64,000 nt of DNA from Candidatus Binatia bacterium (GTDB lineage Bacteria > Desulfobacterota > Binatia > HRBIN30). The notes beneath the pieces were generated by a model. That model made no database searches, had not been told where the DNA came from, and saw only the letters and a list, made by a program, of their open reading frames with translations. The DNA is taken from contig JAKLJW010000004.1 in NCBI GenBank assembly GCA_023150935.1, forward strand, positions 62,001 through 126,000, in the 5' to 3' direction. The position numbers and the translations under genes were made by a program. Below are positions 19,299 to 27,776 of this stretch, in pieces. How positions within the stretch are numbered: position 1 is the first letter of the stretch; each line of letters opens with the position of its first letter.

Positions 19299-19420
19299 GA
19301 ACGTCGAAGCTCACCAGCCGGCGCCGGACCGGAACGCTGCCGGCTTCGCCGCGCGGCCCCGAGCATGGTGGGTGTCCAACACCAGCCCCCGAGCATGGTG
19401 GGTGTCCAACACCAGCCCCC
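19299..19420 (+). repeat. Dispersed repeat copy A with a 30-bp tandem duplication
   Basis: Bases 19299-19385 are about 90% identical to 20373-20459 (copy B), both 87 nt. The element ends in GGTGTCCAACACC, a short perfect palindrome. In this copy the last 30 nt are duplicated exactly: 19361-19390 and 19391-19420. The frames that read through it are not genes. Its two copies flank the yefM-yoeB locus. Confidence 0.8.
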
Positions 19421-19576
19421 GCCCTTGGTGCGCAGCTCCTGGCGTGCCGTCCCTACGTTCCGTCCGTCCGCGTCCGCGGCCCGAGATCGGATTGCGAGAA
19501 CTACGCACCACATGCGGTTGACGCCGACGCGGCCGATTCGAACAAGAAACGGTACAGTTCGGAGGTTCGGTTATTG

Positions 19577-19825
19577 ATGGATGTCGTCGGTTACACTGCC
19601 GCCCGGCAACAGCTCGCGAAGCTCATGGAATCGGTGGTCGAAGATCGTCGTCCAGTCATCGTGACCCGACGGAAGGCGCCGGCCGTGATCATGCTCGCGC
19701 TGGAAGAGTACGAGGCCATGGCCGAGACGCTCCATCTCCTGCGCAGCCCGAAGAACGCGCGGCGCCTGCAGAGGGCCGTGCGCGATGCGAACCGGCGGCG
19801 CTTCGTTCGCAATCCGAGCGGATGA
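19577..19825 (+). CDS. yefM: YefM/Phd-family antitoxin
   Basis: 82 aa DNA-binding antitoxin. ATG 19577 has GGAGG upstream. The N-terminal domain (GYTAARQQLAKLMESVVEDRRPVIVTRRKA) is the Phd/YefM dimer fold that binds the operon operator, and LEEYEAMAETLHLLRSP followed by a basic C-terminal tail is the toxin-neutralising part, aligning closely with E. coli YefM. The stop overlaps the toxin ATG (ATGA), the normal yefM-yoeB layout. The cognate toxin frame carries a premature stop, so the antitoxin may now be an orphan. Confidence 0.93.
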   Translation: MDVVGYTAARQQLAKLMESVVEDRRPVIVTRRKAPAVIMLALEEYEAMAETLHLLRSPKNARRLQRAVRDANRRRFVRNPSG

Positions 19826-20088
19826 TCGAGCGCTGAACCGCCGGTGCTGCGCAAGACTACCGCTGGTTTCGCAAGCGAGATCCGAAGACGGCTCAGCGCA
19901 TCGATAGGATCATCGCGGACGTGAAGCGCCGCCCCGTTTCGGGACTCGGCAAACCCGAGCCCCTGCGGGGCAACCTCAGCGGCTGGTGGTCGCGGAGGAT
20001 CACCGGCGAGCATCGCCTGGTCTACCGAGTTGTCGGCAAGGGATCGGGACGAGAGCTGCAGATTGCGCAGCGTCGGTATTATTACTGA
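19822..20088 (+). pseudogene. yoeB: yoeB toxin gene inactivated by a TGA at codon 5
   Basis: The frame from ATG 19822 to TGA 20086-20088 encodes an almost perfect 88-residue YoeB mRNA interferase: DYRWFRKRDPK, GLGKPEPLRGNLSGWWSRRI, TGEHRLVYRV and a C-terminal RRYYY that keeps the expected catalytic and terminal aromatic residues. But codon 5 is TGA (19834-19836) where YoeB proteins have Trp (MKLIW in E. coli), a single TGG-to-TGA change. No in-frame start follows until GTG 19921, too late for a functional enzyme. The rest of the frame is undamaged, so the mutation is recent or a sequencing error. Confidence 0.9.
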
Positions 20089-20372
20089 TATTCGCGCCTC
20101 GGATCGGTTCCTCCGGGACGTAGGGGTGCGCCGGCGGCGGTCGGATGCGGCGGTTGTCCGAAACGTCTTCGCCTTACGCGGTGTTCTCGACATCGACGTG
20201 TTTGCCGTGACTACAGAGCCGCGGGATTAAGCGGTGCCGGGTTGCCGGGCAGCCGGCGGCCGCTCCCTCGTAGACGTCCAACCGCTCGTGGTCCAACTCC
20301 ATCGCTGCGTGCCCTCAGTCCGTGTACGAGTACGTGTACCGCTTCGCTGAGTACGTGTACGGAGTGGAAGCC

Positions 20373-20459
20373 GAACGCCGAAGCTCACCAGTCGGCGCCG
20401 GACCGGAACGCTGCCCGCTTGGTCGCTCGGCCCCAAGCATGGTGGGTGTCCAACACCAG
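20373..20459 (+). repeat. Dispersed repeat copy B
   Basis: 87 nt, about 90% identical to copy A at 19299-19385, with the same GGTGTCCAACACC palindrome near its right end but without the tandem duplication. Its right edge coincides with the point where the HEPN reading frame on minus loses similarity, suggesting the repeat inserted into or recombined with that gene. Confidence 0.8.
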
Positions 20460-20465
20460 TCCGGC

Positions 20466-20631
20466 CCCAGGCTTCTTGGCCCGCGTGGAGGTGCAGCGCT
20501 TTCACGGCCTTCTCTCCCGCCTGTTGCGCGGCGAAGCAGACCCACTCGTGACGTCCCGCACGCCGCGAATCCTCGGCCTGTTCGAGGTCGCGCCGTGGCT
20601 GCGTCAGCCAGTCGCCACTGAGGTCCGCCAT
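20466..20631 (-). pseudogene. Truncated HEPN-domain gene
   Basis: From ATG 20631 (minus) the protein begins like a HEPN protein: DWLTQPRRDLEQAEDSRRAG, then HEWVCFAAQQAGEKAVKALHLHAGQEAWG, matching the first two helices and the QQAxEKAxKA core. Similarity stops at about 20466, where repeat copy B begins; beyond it the frame translates repeat sequence. The remaining helices and the R-x4-6-H motif are missing. HEPN genes usually pair with an MNT nucleotidyltransferase; no such gene is recognisable upstream on minus. Confidence 0.7.
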
Positions 20632-20895
20632 TGCAGCCGCGTTGTATCACGAGGGCGGTCGCGCCGCGATCGAGAGGACGAGCCGCGGGCGGGCCGCGGC
20701 GCCGCTGCGGGCGTAGCGGGCCACCCGGCACCCGGCCGTGCGCGACATCCAGGTCCTCGCGCAAACTCTTGACCGACAACGGCGACCCGACGCGCCCGCC
20801 GATCCCCATGCCCCGGCGCATACAGCCGTCTGCGGCGGTTGCACGGCCCCGGACGTCCTATACGGTAGGAGCAGACGATAGGAGGAGACGACCGC

Positions 20896-21483
20896 ATGGC
20901 AACACTGGCGGCCCTGGCTGGAAGCGCGCGACGGGATTCGTTCAACAAGAAGGCTCTGAACGTCATGGCGCGCGGCGCCCGCGACGCCGGCGCGCAGGTC
21001 ACCGTGATCGATCTCGCGGACTTCCCGTTGCCGATCTACGACGGCGACTGCGAAGCCGAACTCGGTATCCCCGAACCAGTGGCGCGCCTGCGCCAGATCT
21101 TCGCCGACCACGACGGCATCCTGATCGCCGCGCCCGAGTACAACGGCCTGATCACGCCGCTGCTCAAGAACACCTTCGACTGGCTGTCGCGCCCGTACGG
21201 CGAGCGCCAGGCGCAGTCCGGCCTGGCGTGCCTCCGCGGCAAGGTTGCCGGCGTGGTTTCCGCCTCGCCGGGCGCATTCGGCGGCATCCGGGCGTTGCCG
21301 ATCACGCGCCAGTACCTCGCTAATCTCGGTCTGGCGCTCGTCGCCGAGCAGGCCGTCGTCAGCGCCGCCCACACCGCCTTCGACGGGGACGACCTCCGCG
21401 ACGAAAAACTGCGCGCCGCGGTCATGACCGTCGGCGCCGCGGTCGCCCGGCTGGCGGAGGCCGTGCGCACGCTGCACCGCTGA
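20896..21483 (+). CDS. NADPH-dependent FMN reductase (quinone/chromate reductase type)
   Basis: 195 aa flavodoxin-like enzyme reducing quinones, azo compounds or metal oxyanions with NAD(P)H. It has the FMN phosphate loop GSARRDSFNKK (residues ~9-19), the APEYNGLITPLLKNTFDWLSR flavin/dimer motif and a C-terminal GALRALPITRQYL-like segment. AGGAGG precedes ATG 20896. It is transcribed alone, just right of the degraded islet, and probably protects against oxidative or xenobiotic stress. Confidence 0.88.
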   Translation: MATLAALAGSARRDSFNKKALNVMARGARDAGAQVTVIDLADFPLPIYDGDCEAELGIPEPVARLRQIFADHDGILIAAPEYNGLITPLLKNTFDWLSRPYGERQAQSGLACLRGKVAGVVSASPGAFGGIRALPITRQYLANLGLALVAEQAVVSAAHTAFDGDDLRDEKLRAAVMTVGAAVARLAEAVRTLHR

Positions 21484-21597
21484 CCTGCCGGACCCGCTTC
21501 ATAGCAACGCAGGGGCGCCGGGGGAGGATCTCAATTGAGGTTCCCGGAAAACCTCGCCGGCGGGTCGGCTACGTTCCGATCCGCGGGGTAATCCAGG

Positions 21598-22128
21598 TTA
21601 CGGGGCGGGCCGATCGACCTCGCGTGGTGGGCGGGCGCGGAAGAGGTGCGCGACCATCGTGACCGCGGCGAGCACGTTGCCGAACAACACGTCCGGCAAC
21701 GACAGCGCCTCGCGCGGCAACGCGGAGAACGTCATCGCAAAGGCGAGGAACGCGAACCCCAGAATAACGAACAGCAGAATGACCGCGAGCACGACGTTAA
21801 TGCGATGCTCGAACAGGTCGAGCAACCGCGCCGCCGCGATGCCGATGATGACGAAGACCGAGGCGTGTACGACCGTGAACAGGGCGCTCACGCCGAGCGA
21901 CGGCGCCAACGAAGAGGTTTCCCCACCCCCGTAGAACAACACCGTCCCGAGCACCGTCGGCGTGTACAGCATGTGCCCCCGACTGAAGTCGAGGTACAGA
22001 AACCAGAGCGCTACCGTCAGCGCGCCGACCAGCCCGCTGGCAGCCCCGTGCAGATAGATGGACGCATCCGCGCGGTCCGCCTGTGTTCGCGTGGATTGCG
22101 AAGGTAACGATCCAGGTTGAGCACTCAT
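21598..22128 (-). CDS. Four-TM membrane protein of unknown function
   Basis: 176 aa from ATG 22128, which has GGAGG ~8 nt upstream; the long in-frame extension upstream overlaps the symporter gene and is not used. A polar N-terminus of ~30 residues is followed by four hydrophobic segments (about 35-58, 80-107, 112-136, 145-165), each next to charged loops. I recognise no family. The repeated TM-loop-TM layout suggests two similar halves. It follows the symporter on the same strand after 227 nt. Confidence 0.7.
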   Translation of the reverse strand: MSAQPGSLPSQSTRTQADRADASIYLHGAASGLVGALTVALWFLYLDFSRGHMLYTPTVLGTVLFYGGGETSSLAPSLGVSALFTVVHASVFVIIGIAAARLLDLFEHRINVVLAVILLFVILGFAFLAFAMTFSALPREALSLPDVLFGNVLAAVTMVAHLFRARPPREVDRPAP

Positions 22129-22355
22129 GGCGCCCTCCTCCCCGGCAGCGGCGGCCGGAACCTGACTGACATCACCCTCAGACGCCTCGGAGTCTAATCC
22201 TATTCCCGGCGGAAAGCGATGCGCGAATAAGTCGCCCCCCGGAAGAACGCGAGTTGGCAGTCCCACGGGGATGACCCCGGCCTCCGCTTCTCGGGCACGG
22301 ACCCGAAGATCGGTGCGACCGTGCTCTCTTACGTTCCGACTCGTTGGGAGGCTCT

Positions 22356-23618
22356 TCAGCGTGCCGGTAGCGTACCCGGCTCGCCCCGCGAGACGACGAC
22401 TGCCGCGGCGAGGTCGCCCGTGACGTTGACGGTCGTCCGGCACATATCGAGGAATCGATCGACGCCGAGGATCATGCCGATACCCTCCACTGGCACGCCG
22501 ATGACCCCGAGAATCATTGCCACCACCGGGATCGAGCCCGCCGGCACGCCGGCAGTGCCGATACCGCCGAGTATGCAAACGAACACCACCATCGCCTGCT
22601 GCGCCAGAGTGAGGTGGACCCCGTAGAACTGGGCCAGAAACAACACGGTAACCCCCTCGAACAGTGCCGTGCCGTTCTGATTCGCCGTCGAGCCGATGGT
22701 CAGGACGAAACGACTCACGTGCGCCGGCAGCCGCAACTCCTTTTCCGCCACCTCCAGTGCCGTCGGCAATGTCGCGTTGCTCGAGGCGGTCGCAAACGCC
22801 GTCACCATCGCCGCCCGCACGCCGCGATAGAAGCGCCGCGGCGACATCCCCCCCAGCCACTGCACCGCCGCGGCGTAGACGACGAATTGCTGCACCAGCA
22901 GCGCGACGACAACCACTCCGACGTAGGCCCCGAGTTGCCGCAGGACCTCCCAACCCAGACGCGCGGTAAGCGAGAACAGCAGGCATGCCACTCCGAGCGG
23001 CGCCAGCCGGATCACCACTTCCAGCAAGCGCATGACCACGTCGAACAACCCCTCGAGCGCGACTTCGAACCGTCGCGCCGAGTCGGTGCGCGTCACCAGC
23101 AAACCGACCCCGAGAAACAACGAAAACGTCATGACCGCGAGCATGTCCCCGTCGGCCATTGCCTTGACGACGTTACTCGGCACGAGTTGCACAATGAATC
23201 CCACGCCCGACGCGCCCGCCGCCGTCGCCGCCGGCGGCACTGCCGCCGCCCGTTCGCTCAGCTTTTCCCGCAGCGCCGGCGGCAAGCCGTCGCCCGGCCG
23301 CACGAGATTGACCAGGGTGACGCCGATCGCCACCGCGATGGCCGATACCGCCACCGTGTAGGCGAGGGTCTTCAATCCGACGCGGCCCAAATGGCGCATG
23401 TCGCCAAGTCCGGCAACGCCGAGTGCGAGCGCGGTGATGATCAACGGAATGACCAGCATGAACAGCAGGCGGAGGAAGATCGCGCCGAGCGGCTCGACGA
23501 TCGTCGCCAGCACCCAGCCTAGCCCCGGCGAGTCTCCGAGAACCGCGTGCGCCAGCACACCCATGCTGGCGCCGATAATCAGGCCCGCAAACATGCGGGC
23601 GGGAAGGCTGTGCCGCAT
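22356..23618 (-). CDS. DAACS-family dicarboxylate/amino acid:cation symporter
   Basis: 420 aa inner-membrane transporter (GltP/DctA superfamily), ATG 23618. Visible hallmarks are the first hairpin region (ATIVEPLGAIFLRLLFMLVIPLIITAL), the Ser-rich re-entrant loop FATASSNATLPTAL, the TM7 segment GSTANQNGTALFEG (in place of the usual GATxNMDGTA) and the second hairpin LGGIGTAGVPAGSIPV. The Met-to-Gln and Asp-to-Asn changes in TM7 touch the Na+ site, so coupling to H+ or altered cation use is possible. It lies 94 nt downstream of aceE and could be co-transcribed. Confidence 0.87.
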   Translation of the reverse strand: MRHSLPARMFAGLIIGASMGVLAHAVLGDSPGLGWVLATIVEPLGAIFLRLLFMLVIPLIITALALGVAGLGDMRHLGRVGLKTLAYTVAVSAIAVAIGVTLVNLVRPGDGLPPALREKLSERAAAVPPAATAAGASGVGFIVQLVPSNVVKAMADGDMLAVMTFSLFLGVGLLVTRTDSARRFEVALEGLFDVVMRLLEVVIRLAPLGVACLLFSLTARLGWEVLRQLGAYVGVVVVALLVQQFVVYAAAVQWLGGMSPRRFYRGVRAAMVTAFATASSNATLPTALEVAEKELRLPAHVSRFVLTIGSTANQNGTALFEGVTVLFLAQFYGVHLTLAQQAMVVFVCILGGIGTAGVPAGSIPVVAMILGVIGVPVEGIGMILGVDRFLDMCRTTVNVTGDLAAAVVVSRGEPGTLPAR

Positions 23619-23712
23619 CGCGCCGGGAGTATGGCGGTAGCCGCCCACCCCCGCAACGGGAGAGACCCCGATGGGGTCGGCTCGTCGAGCCGGCCGCCGC
23701 GCCACGGCCGCC

Positions 23713-26373
23713 TCAGCTTCGGGCCGGATCCGCCTTTTCCGGGTCGATCCCGAGATCCTCGATAGCTCGGGAGACGGCCGCGGGGGAGAGGTCGCCGCGG
23801 CGACTGAGCGCGTACAGCGCGGCGACTGCGATGCTGGCGGCGTCGACCTCGAAGAAGCGACGCAGCGAAGCGCGCTCGTCGCTGCGACCGAATCCGTCAG
23901 TGCCCAGCGCAAACAGTCCCGCGGGAACGAACGGCGCCAACTGGTCGGCCACGATCTTCATCGCGTCGCTGGCGGCGACGATCGGGTAAGGCTCTCGCGC
24001 GAGTACCTCGGCCAGATACGACTGTCTCGGCTCCGCGAGCGGGTGCAGCATATTCCACCGTTGCACAGCCAGGGCGTCGCGGCGCAACTCGGTCCAGCTC
24101 GTGACGCTCCAGACCTCGGCCGCCACCTGGCGCTCCGCCAGTATGCGTTGTGCCTGCCACGCTTCGCGCAGGATGGCGCCGCTGCCGAAGAGGTGAACGC
24201 GCGGCCAGTCTGCGGGGGCACCGGACGGCGCGAGTTTGTAGATGCCGCGCAGGATGCCGTCGCGCGCCCCGTCCGGCATTGGCGGATGAACGTACATCTC
24301 GTTGGCGACCGTCAGGTAGTAGAACGCGTCCTCCTGCTCCACGGCCAGCCGCCGGATGCCGTCTTCGACGATGACGGCGATTTCGTGGGCGAACGCCGGG
24401 TCGTACGCCCGCACCGTCGGCACCGTACTGGCGAGGACGTGGCTGTGCCCGTCCTGATGCTGCAGGCCCTCGCCGGCGAGCGTCGTGCGGCCGCTCGTGG
24501 CGCCGATCAGGAAGCCGCGTCCCCGCGCGTCGGCGTTCTGCCAGATCAGGTCGCCGATGCGCTGGAAGCCGAACATCGAGTAAAAGAAGAAGAACGGGAT
24601 GGTCTGCACCCCGTGCGTGGCGTGGGCGGTACCGGCCGCGGTGAACGACGCCATGGCACCGGCTTCGGAAATGCCTTCCTCGAGCAACTGCCCGTCGGTC
24701 GCCTCGCGATAAAAGGCGACGACGTCGGAGTCGACGGGTTCGTAGCGTTGCCCCTTGGAGGAGTAGATCCCGAACTTGCGAAACAACGCGTCCATGCCGA
24801 ACGTGCGGGCTTCGTCCGGAACGATCGGTACGATACGCGGGCCGATCTCCGGATCGCTCATCAGTTGGCGGAGTAACCGCACCAGCACCATCGTCGTGGC
24901 CACTTCGCGCTCGCCGGAGCCGCCGAGGTACTCGGCGAACAGAGCCCCGGGGGGCGGTGCGATCGCGGTGGCGCGCGGCTGTCGGCGCGGCAGCGGACCG
25001 CCGAGAACGCGGCGCCGCTCGCGCAGATAGTCGAGTTCTTCGCTGTCGTCGGGCGGCTTGTAGAAGGGAATCTCGTGCAGGTCGGCGTCGCCGATCGGGA
25101 TGCCGAGGCGGTCGCGGAAGTGGCGCAACTCCTTCTCGTTCAGCTTCTTTTGCTGGTGCGTAACGTTGCGGCCTTCGCCTGCTTCGCCGAGACCGTACCC
25201 CTTGATCGTCTTGGCCAGGATTACCGTGGGAGAACCGCGGTGCTCGCAGGCCGCCTTGTAGGCCGCAAAGACCTTCTCCGGGTCGTGCCCGCCGCGGCGC
25301 AGCTTGCGCAACTTGGCGTCGGTCAGGTCGGCGACGATCTCCAGCAGGCGCGGATCGGTGCCGAAGAAGTGCTCGCGAATGTACGCTCCCGATTCGACTG
25401 TGTACTTCTGGTACTGGCCGTCGTTCACCTCGTTCATCCGCTGGACGAGGACGCCTTCGGCGTCGCGCGCCAGAAGCGGGTCCCAATCGTCGCCCCAGAC
25501 GACTTTGATGACGTTCCAGCCGCCGCCGCGGAAGATGGCTTCGAGCTCCTGGATGATCTTGCCGTTGCCGCGCACGGGACCGTCGAGCCGCTGCAGGTTG
25601 CAGTTGACGACCCATACCAGGTTGTCGAGTTCCTCCCGACTGGCGAGCGTGAGGGCGCCTAGAGCTTCCGGCTCGTCCATTTCGCCGTCGCCGAGGAAAG
25701 CCCAGACCCGACCGGTGGGCCCCGACACCAGTCCGCGCGCTTCGAGATAACGGTTGAAGCGGGCCTGATAGATCGACGAGATCGGCGCCAGACCCATCGA
25801 GACGGTGGGGAACTGCCAGAAGTCGGGCATCAACCAGGGGTGCGGGTACGAAGCCAGCCCACCGCCGGGGGCGAGTTCGCGGCGGAAGTTGAGGAGTTGC
25901 CGCTCGGTGAGGCGGCCCTCGATAAAGGCGCGCGCATATATGCCGGGGGAGGCGTGGCCCTGGAAGTACACCTGATCTCCGGAGCGGCCCTCCTCCGCGG
26001 CGCGGAAGAAGTGGTTGAAGCCGACTTCGAACAGTGTCGCCACCGAGGCGTACGTAGAGATGTGGCCGCCGATACCTGCGGAACGCTTGTTTGCGTGGAC
26101 CACCATGGCCATGGCGTTCCACCGAATGACGTTCTTGATGCGGCGTTCGATTTCGCGCTCGCCGGGAAACGGTGGCTGGAGCTCCACCGGGATGGTGTTG
26201 ACGTAGGGTGTGTTGAGGACGGCCGGCAGTGCCAGACCCAGCTCCTGGGCGCGGGCGACGAGGCGACCGACAAGCCGCTGGCCCTGGGTGCGCCCGTCGC
26301 TGCTGACGAGTCGATCGAAGGCAGCCACCCACGCATCGAGGCCGGCGGCCTCGGAATCGGCGATATTATGCAT
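23713..26373 (-). CDS. aceE: Homodimeric pyruvate dehydrogenase E1 component
   Basis: 886 aa, the normal AceE length. It decarboxylates pyruvate with thiamine diphosphate and passes the acetyl group to the lipoyl E2. The ThDP-binding motif is GDGEMDEPEALGAL ... NCNLQRLDGPVRGN; the N-terminal NTPYVNTIPVELQPPFPG and the HANKRSAGIGGHISTYASVATL active-site region are family hallmarks. ATG 26373 has no Shine-Dalgarno but an 22-nt palindrome lies 10 nt upstream. No E2 (aceF) or E3 (lpd) gene is next to it, unlike most bacteria, so the complex is encoded at several loci. Confidence 0.95.
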   Translation of the reverse strand: MHNIADSEAAGLDAWVAAFDRLVSSDGRTQGQRLVGRLVARAQELGLALPAVLNTPYVNTIPVELQPPFPGEREIERRIKNVIRWNAMAMVVHANKRSAGIGGHISTYASVATLFEVGFNHFFRAAEEGRSGDQVYFQGHASPGIYARAFIEGRLTERQLLNFRRELAPGGGLASYPHPWLMPDFWQFPTVSMGLAPISSIYQARFNRYLEARGLVSGPTGRVWAFLGDGEMDEPEALGALTLASREELDNLVWVVNCNLQRLDGPVRGNGKIIQELEAIFRGGGWNVIKVVWGDDWDPLLARDAEGVLVQRMNEVNDGQYQKYTVESGAYIREHFFGTDPRLLEIVADLTDAKLRKLRRGGHDPEKVFAAYKAACEHRGSPTVILAKTIKGYGLGEAGEGRNVTHQQKKLNEKELRHFRDRLGIPIGDADLHEIPFYKPPDDSEELDYLRERRRVLGGPLPRRQPRATAIAPPPGALFAEYLGGSGEREVATTMVLVRLLRQLMSDPEIGPRIVPIVPDEARTFGMDALFRKFGIYSSKGQRYEPVDSDVVAFYREATDGQLLEEGISEAGAMASFTAAGTAHATHGVQTIPFFFFYSMFGFQRIGDLIWQNADARGRGFLIGATSGRTTLAGEGLQHQDGHSHVLASTVPTVRAYDPAFAHEIAVIVEDGIRRLAVEQEDAFYYLTVANEMYVHPPMPDGARDGILRGIYKLAPSGAPADWPRVHLFGSGAILREAWQAQRILAERQVAAEVWSVTSWTELRRDALAVQRWNMLHPLAEPRQSYLAEVLAREPYPIVAASDAMKIVADQLAPFVPAGLFALGTDGFGRSDERASLRRFFEVDAASIAVAALYALSRRGDLSPAAVSRAIEDLGIDPEKADPARS

Positions 26374-26695
26374 GTGACAATTCTACGCTGCGCCGAGAGC
26401 GTAGCAACGGAAGCGGCAGCGCCGGCCGATGTTTAGTCCGCGCATCTCCTGCCGTTTCCTTCCTCGGCGCGGGCTACCGCCCGCAACCCAAAGCGAACAA
26501 CCAGCCCGTTCGCCCGTGCCGAACCTGTCCCTCGATTCGCCGCCTGAGCCCTTCGATACGCCGATTGAGAAGACATCGGCTACTCAGGGCGATCGGGTCA
26601 TCGAGAAGGCGCTACTTGGGACGAACGGCGGGGCACAGCCGCTCCATGGCCTGAAGATTTCTTCGCGCCGTGCGCGCAAACACGGAATTCGTAAA
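26374..26695. other. Intergenic region upstream of aceE
   Basis: 322 nt between the SDR stop and the aceE start. A plus-strand frame here runs antisense into the SDR gene and looks spurious. The only structured element is the palindrome at 26383-26404. The aceE promoter should be here; TTGCTA-N16-TAGAAT on minus overlaps the palindrome and is a possible but unproven candidate. Confidence 0.4.
26383..26404 (-). promoter_or_regulatory. Palindrome upstream of aceE (possible operator or 5' hairpin)
   Basis: CTACGCT-N8-AGCGTAG, a perfect 7-bp inverted repeat 10 nt from the aceE start codon. It could be an operator for a dimeric repressor overlapping the promoter, or, if transcribed, a hairpin next to the translation start, where no Shine-Dalgarno is seen. 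No cognate regulator is nearby. Confidence 0.35.
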
Positions 26696-27460
26696 TCAGC
26701 CCAGCGAGTGGCCGCCGTCGACGTACAGGGCGGTACCGGTGACGTAGCTCGTGGCATCGGAGGCGAGGAAGATCGCCGCCGCGGCGAGCTCGGCCGGATC
26801 CCCGAGGCGGCCGATCGGTAGCTCCGCGACGAAACGCCGGCCGCGTTCGGAGGCGAAGAACTCGGCGTTCATGTCGGTGAGGAAGTAGCCGGGACAGAGG
26901 GCGTTCACCTGGACGTTGTGACGGATCCATTCGAGGGCGAGCGTGCGGGTGAACTGCACCAGCGCGGCCTTGCTGGCGGCATAGGCAGCCATGTAGCGGG
27001 CGACTCGCGTGGCCATGACCGAGGCGACGTTAATGACCTTGCCGCTGCACCGCTCGATCATGTGCGGACCGACATGTTTGCAGCACAGCATGGGTCCGCG
27101 GACGTTGATGTCCATGATCCAGTCCCACCGGCTCGTGTCCATATCGACAACCGCGCCGGTCTCGCCGACACCGGCGTTGTTGACCAGGATGTCGATCTGT
27201 CCGCACCGGCCGAGCACCTCGGCGACCATGTCCTGGATGCTGGCCTCGTCGGTAACGTCGGCGCTGACCGCAATCGCCCGCGCTCCGCCGGCGGCAAGCG
27301 AGTCGGCGACGGCTTCGAGGTCGGCCCTGGTGCGGCTGACCAGGGCGACGGTCGCACCGGCTTGCGCCAGCGCTTCGGCGATCGTGCGGCCCAATCCCTT
27401 ACTCGCCCCGGTGATCAGCGCGACGCGCCCGGTCAGATCGTGCCACTTCGGTGTCGTCAT
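26696..27460 (-). CDS. SDR-family oxidoreductase (gluconate 5-dehydrogenase/FabG-like)
   Basis: 254 aa from ATG 27460. Motifs: TGASKGLG (~17-24), SRTR after beta-2 (Arg suggests NADPH), NNAGVG, catalytic Ser in NVASVMATRV, YAASK and C-terminal YVDGGHSLG. It resembles classical SDRs of the gluconate 5-dehydrogenase/3-oxoacyl reductase group; the substrate cannot be told from sequence. It is a single-gene unit upstream of aceE on the same strand, 322 nt away. Confidence 0.83.
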   Translation of the reverse strand: MTTPKWHDLTGRVALITGASKGLGRTIAEALAQAGATVALVSRTRADLEAVADSLAAGGARAIAVSADVTDEASIQDMVAEVLGRCGQIDILVNNAGVGETGAVVDMDTSRWDWIMDINVRGPMLCCKHVGPHMIERCSGKVINVASVMATRVARYMAAYAASKAALVQFTRTLALEWIRHNVQVNALCPGYFLTDMNAEFFASERGRRFVAELPIGRLGDPAELAAAAIFLASDATSYVTGTALYVDGGHSLG

Positions 27461-27776
27461 GGGGCGAAGATAGTCGACGCCCCTGCCCCCGCTGTCAATC
27501 GGAGAGTGGGAAACGAAGGTGACGGGTAGGTCGTGCAACTGCGTGTGGCTAACAAAGCCGCTTGCGCGACGACAAGAGTGCGCATGCCGGAGGGCCGAGG
27601 TGGGAGTGTCTGGCGTCGGGCGCCGGATCTGGCGTCCGAGCGACTCGGCTTGGGCTCGCGGGCCCTCTTACTCCGGCATACGCACATGCTCCGGCACGAC
27701 GTCGAACCACGTCCGGTCGGGCTGGCAGGAGCGCTTCCGTATACGTATGTGCCGCTGCCGCCGGTTGGCGGTGACC
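27461..27776. repeat. Intergenic stretch with an imperfect inverted repeat
   Basis: 316 nt with no gene. GTGCGCATGCCGGAG (27578-27592) and CTCCGGCATACGCAC (27671-27685) are complementary at 14 of 15 positions around a 78-nt centre, and the motif CTCCGGCA occurs again at 27689-27697. It looks like another REP-type element in the gap between the SDR and the Hpt gene. Confidence 0.5.

Larger units (their letters stand above)
20089..20895. other. Degraded, repeat-containing stretch
   Basis: No intact gene. It holds, from left to right, a possible four-helix-bundle gene start on minus (ATG 20302, MELDHERLDVYE, then loss of similarity), two GAGTACGTGTAC units (20328-20339 and 20349-20360) of a kind I associate with regions upstream of such genes, repeat copy B, and a truncated HEPN gene. 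20632-20880 shows nothing I can assign. The pattern is of several small genes broken by repeats. Confidence 0.5.

Noticed and set aside
19834-19836. TGA in yoeB read as selenocysteine or Trp
   Set aside because: The residue is Trp in homologues, not Cys or Sec; no SECIS-like hairpin is seen, and TGA is used as a normal stop in many genes here.
20227-20631. Full 134-codon HEPN-like gene on minus
   Set aside because: Only the first ~55 residues resemble HEPN; the rest translates repeat copy B and GAGTACGTGTAC units, so it is listed as a truncated pseudogene.
23897-26332. Long (811-codon) alternative frame within aceE
   Set aside because: Same region in another frame is a clear AceE; the alternative is Arg/Pro-rich with no family resemblance, a usual high-GC shadow.
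26429-26821. 130-codon plus-strand frame upstream of aceE
   Set aside because: Second half is antisense to the SDR gene and the first half has no similarity or ribosome binding site.
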